Assembly: GCA_945896935.1 (NCBI GenBank)
Contig: CAMDER010000071.1
Span: 1 to 8,698 of the forward strand
From: Bifidobacterium breve
GTDB lineage: Bacteria; Actinomycetota; Acidimicrobiia; Acidimicrobiales; Ilumatobacteraceae
Reading direction: 5' to 3'
DNA: 8,698 nucleotides
The translations under genes and the position numbers were made by a program. The first letter of the stretch is position 1; each line of letters starts with the position of its first letter. Shown here piece by piece: positions 7,433 through 8,698 of the stretch. The notes beneath the pieces were generated by a model. It worked only from the letters and a program-made list of their open reading frames with translations, was not told the origin of the DNA and ran no database searches.

Positions 7433-8134
7433 TCAGGATAAATGATGTATCCATGCAGGTAATTCGTTGATATTTTTCAACTCACTAAACCGTGAATTGA
7501 TTGGTGGATGTTCGGCCCGTTCAAGTTCCCACAAGAACTGATACGGGATGTGAACTGCATGACCACCCAATTCAAGGATCGGCAGAATGTCACTCTTGAC
7601 CGAATTGCCCACCATGCACACTCGCTCGGGCTGTACCGAAATATCTCGAAAAACTTTGGCGTACGTCGCAACGTCTTTCTCTAAAACAATCTCGACATGG
7701 TCAAACAGATGATCAAGACCACTTGTTCTAACCTTGCGGGTTTGGTGGACGAGATCTCCTTTAGTAATCAAGATCAAGCGATGTGATTTTGCGAGTTCTT
7801 CCAACACTTCTGGAACACCTTCAAGTAAGCGCACTGGCGCCAACAGTAATTCCCGAACGAGTTGTAAAAGTTGAGTGAGTACTGCGGTCGGAACCCGACC
7901 TTGGCTGATGGTGATCGCTGCTTCAACCATTGACAAACCAAAAGCCTTCACGCCATATCCATAGGTGTGCAAATTGGCTCGCTCAGTGGCAGTAAGCGCA
8001 GCCTTGATATCGATCCCGACTGGCGTATAGGGGGTCAGGAGTTCATAGAAGACCACTTCGGCTGCATGAAACCCGTCTTCGCTGTGCCACAAGGTGTCGT
8101 CAGCGTCAAAAGCTAAGCAATCAAAAGTAGCCAT
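7433..8134 (-). CDS. HAD-superfamily hydrolase (phosphatase-like)
   Basis: The 233-residue soluble protein shows all four HAD motifs. Motif I is FDADDT, with Asp10 the nucleophile and Asp12 the acid/base; motif II is Thr124 in LITKGD; motif III is Lys153 in LEKD; motif IV is VGNSVKSD with Asp182. Residues about 17-100 form a helical C1-type cap. The family usually dephosphorylates small metabolites, and the motif order GNSxxSD is common in uncharacterised HAD phosphatases; the substrate is unknown. I prefer ATG at 8134; GTG at 8140 adds only Met-Ser and has slightly better spacing from AGAAGA, so the choice is not firm. It is the first gene of the minus-strand run HAD, MscS, GH29, and is divergent from the lipoprotein gene at 8163. 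Confidence 0.9.
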   Translation of the reverse strand: MATFDCLAFDADDTLWHSEDGFHAAEVVFYELLTPYTPVGIDIKAALTATERANLHTYGYGVKAFGLSMVEAAITISQGRVPTAVLTQLLQLVRELLLAPVRLLEGVPEVLEELAKSHRLILITKGDLVHQTRKVRTSGLDHLFDHVEIVLEKDVATYAKVFRDISVQPERVCMVGNSVKSDILPILELGGHAVHIPYQFLWELERAEHPPINSRFSELKNINELPAWIHHLS

Positions 8135-8162
8135 AGACACTTATTCTTCTAGAGTAAATGGG
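8135..8162. promoter_or_regulatory. Compact divergent promoter region
   Basis: Only 28 bp separate the ATG of the HAD gene and the GTG of the lipoprotein gene. The hexamer TAGAGT at 8150-8155 fits TANNNT and would place transcription start at or just before the GTG at 8163, giving a leaderless mRNA. On the minus strand TACTCT (8156-8151) overlaps it and would start transcription close to the HAD start. No clear -35 boxes are seen. Leaderless starts are frequent in actinobacteria; the assignment here is inference. Confidence 0.3.
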
Positions 8163-8698
8163 GTGAAGCAGGACAATTTTGCACGGAACATTCAAATTTT
8201 TGCTCCTTCTCGGGTTTTCCTTTTGATTTTTGGCAGCCTCGCGCTCGTTGCCACTGCTTGTTCAAGTAACTCTGCTTCTAGCGACACAACGGTCAGTTCA
8301 ACTTCAGTCGCAACCACTACTTCGGCTCCTGCAACCACGACAACAACGAGTACGACAACTACAACGACGAGTACGACAACTACGACACTCCCCCCTGGCT
8401 TCCCAACTTCGTCCATCGCTCCAATTGTCCCTGTGAACGGAATGGCCGTAAAGATCACGCATGTCGAGACCACTGATCGCGTGGTATTTCTCACCATTGA
8501 CGACGGCATTGTCAGAGATCCAGCCGCCATGAAATATTTGGTTGATAACAAGATGCCCGCGACCCTTTTCTTAGTCTCTGGCGAATTTCGTCAAGACCCC
8601 GCATACTTCGCGCAAATTTTGACAGTCGGTGGAACCATCAGTTCACACACCATGCAGCATCCAAACCTCAAAGGGCTCAGCCTTGAGCGACAAAAATC
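8163..8698 (+). CDS. Lipoprotein with Thr-rich stalk and NodB-type polysaccharide deacetylase domain, 3'-truncated
   Basis: A frame beginning with GTG at 8163 runs open to the window edge (178 residues seen). The N-terminus has a few charged residues (K2, R8, R17), a hydrophobic core (18-30), and a lipobox LVATAC with Cys33 as the lipidated residue, so the mature protein should be anchored to the outer face of the cytoplasmic membrane. Residues 35-75 form a Thr/Ser stalk ending LPPG. From about 107 the NodB fold begins: VVFLTIDDG (107-115) contains the catalytic Asp113 and metal-binding Asp114 of motif 1 (TFDDG in most relatives), and SHTMQHPNL (161-169) is motif 2 with His162 and His166 as metal ligands. 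These enzymes remove acetyl groups from amino-sugar polymers such as peptidoglycan or chitin-like glycans; the substrate here is unknown. The ribosome site is weak and the transcript may be leaderless. Confidence 0.85.
   Translation, partial: MKQDNFARNIQIFAPSRVFLLIFGSLALVATACSSNSASSDTTVSSTSVATTTSAPATTTTTSTTTTTTSTTTTTLPPGFPTSSIAPIVPVNGMAVKITHVETTDRVVFLTIDDGIVRDPAAMKYLVDNKMPATLFLVSGEFRQDPAYFAQILTVGGTISSHTMQHPNLKGLSLERQK
8346..8387 (+). repeat. 21-bp tandem duplication in the Thr-rich stalk
   Basis: Two 21-bp copies (8346-8366 and 8367-8387) encode the same heptapeptide TSTTTTT. They differ only at the third base of codons 6 and 7 (aca acg versus acg aca). The repeat lies in the low-complexity linker of the lipoprotein, a place where slippage can change stalk length without breaking the frame. 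Confidence 0.8.

Noticed and set aside
8192..8551. Minus-strand ORF rich in valine
   Set aside because: It is the antisense reading of the Thr-rich stalk (ACN codons read as GTN valines) of the lipoprotein gene; it has no domain.
1..8698. CRISPR arrays, tRNA or rRNA genes, insertion sequences, phage genes or a defence system
   Set aside because: No spaced direct repeats, clover-leaf candidates, transposase or integrase motifs were seen; nearly all bases belong to metabolic or envelope genes.

Overview
The window looks like chromosomal DNA of an actinobacterium of moderate GC content (about 50% by eye). The best lineage clue is the protein at 1061-1690, which matches an actinobacteria-restricted DinB/mycothiol-isomerase-like family (TIGR03085 type). 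The Thr/Ser-rich linker ending in LPPG in the lipoprotein at the right edge is common in Acidimicrobiia such as Ilumatobacter relatives, so a freshwater or marine planktonic acidimicrobial lineage is my guess; this is inference from style, not a phylogenetic result.

Layout: positions 1-5082 hold four genes on the plus strand with almost no spacing: a sulfatase-superfamily hydrolase cut by the left edge, the DinB-like protein (start overlaps the sulfatase stop, ATGA), a large GH3 glycoside hydrolase with a PA14 insertion (39-bp gap), and a variant metallo-beta-lactamase-fold protein (2-bp gap). They look like one operon that began upstream of the window. Positions 8134-5087 hold three genes on the minus strand: a HAD hydrolase, a small MscS-type channel and a GH29 alpha-L-fucosidase. 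The two gene sets converge with only 4 bp between stop codons (5083-5086). At the right edge a plus-strand gene starts at 8163, diverging from the HAD gene across 28 bp. It encodes a lipoprotein with a Thr-rich stalk and the beginning of a NodB-type polysaccharide deacetylase domain, and is cut by the window end.

How they may work together: sulfatase, GH3 exo-glycosidase and GH29 fucosidase are the kinds of enzymes needed to strip sulfate and terminal sugars from fucose-containing, possibly sulfated glycans such as algal or phytoplankton polysaccharide fragments. Neither glycosidase shows a signal peptide, so imported oligosaccharides processed in the cytoplasm fit best. A perfect 8-bp inverted repeat with further GGAC/GTCC half-sites lies just upstream of the fucosidase and is a candidate operator. 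The HAD hydrolase, MscS channel and deacetylase lipoprotein are more probably general housekeeping or envelope genes.

I saw no rRNA, tRNA, CRISPR array, transposon or integrase, and no intergenic stretch longer than about 70 bp. The most unusual items are the two poorly characterised putative metal-enzyme genes inside the glycan operon (DinB-like and variant MBL-fold), the operator-like repeats, and the lipoprotein gene that begins with GTG and runs off the edge.
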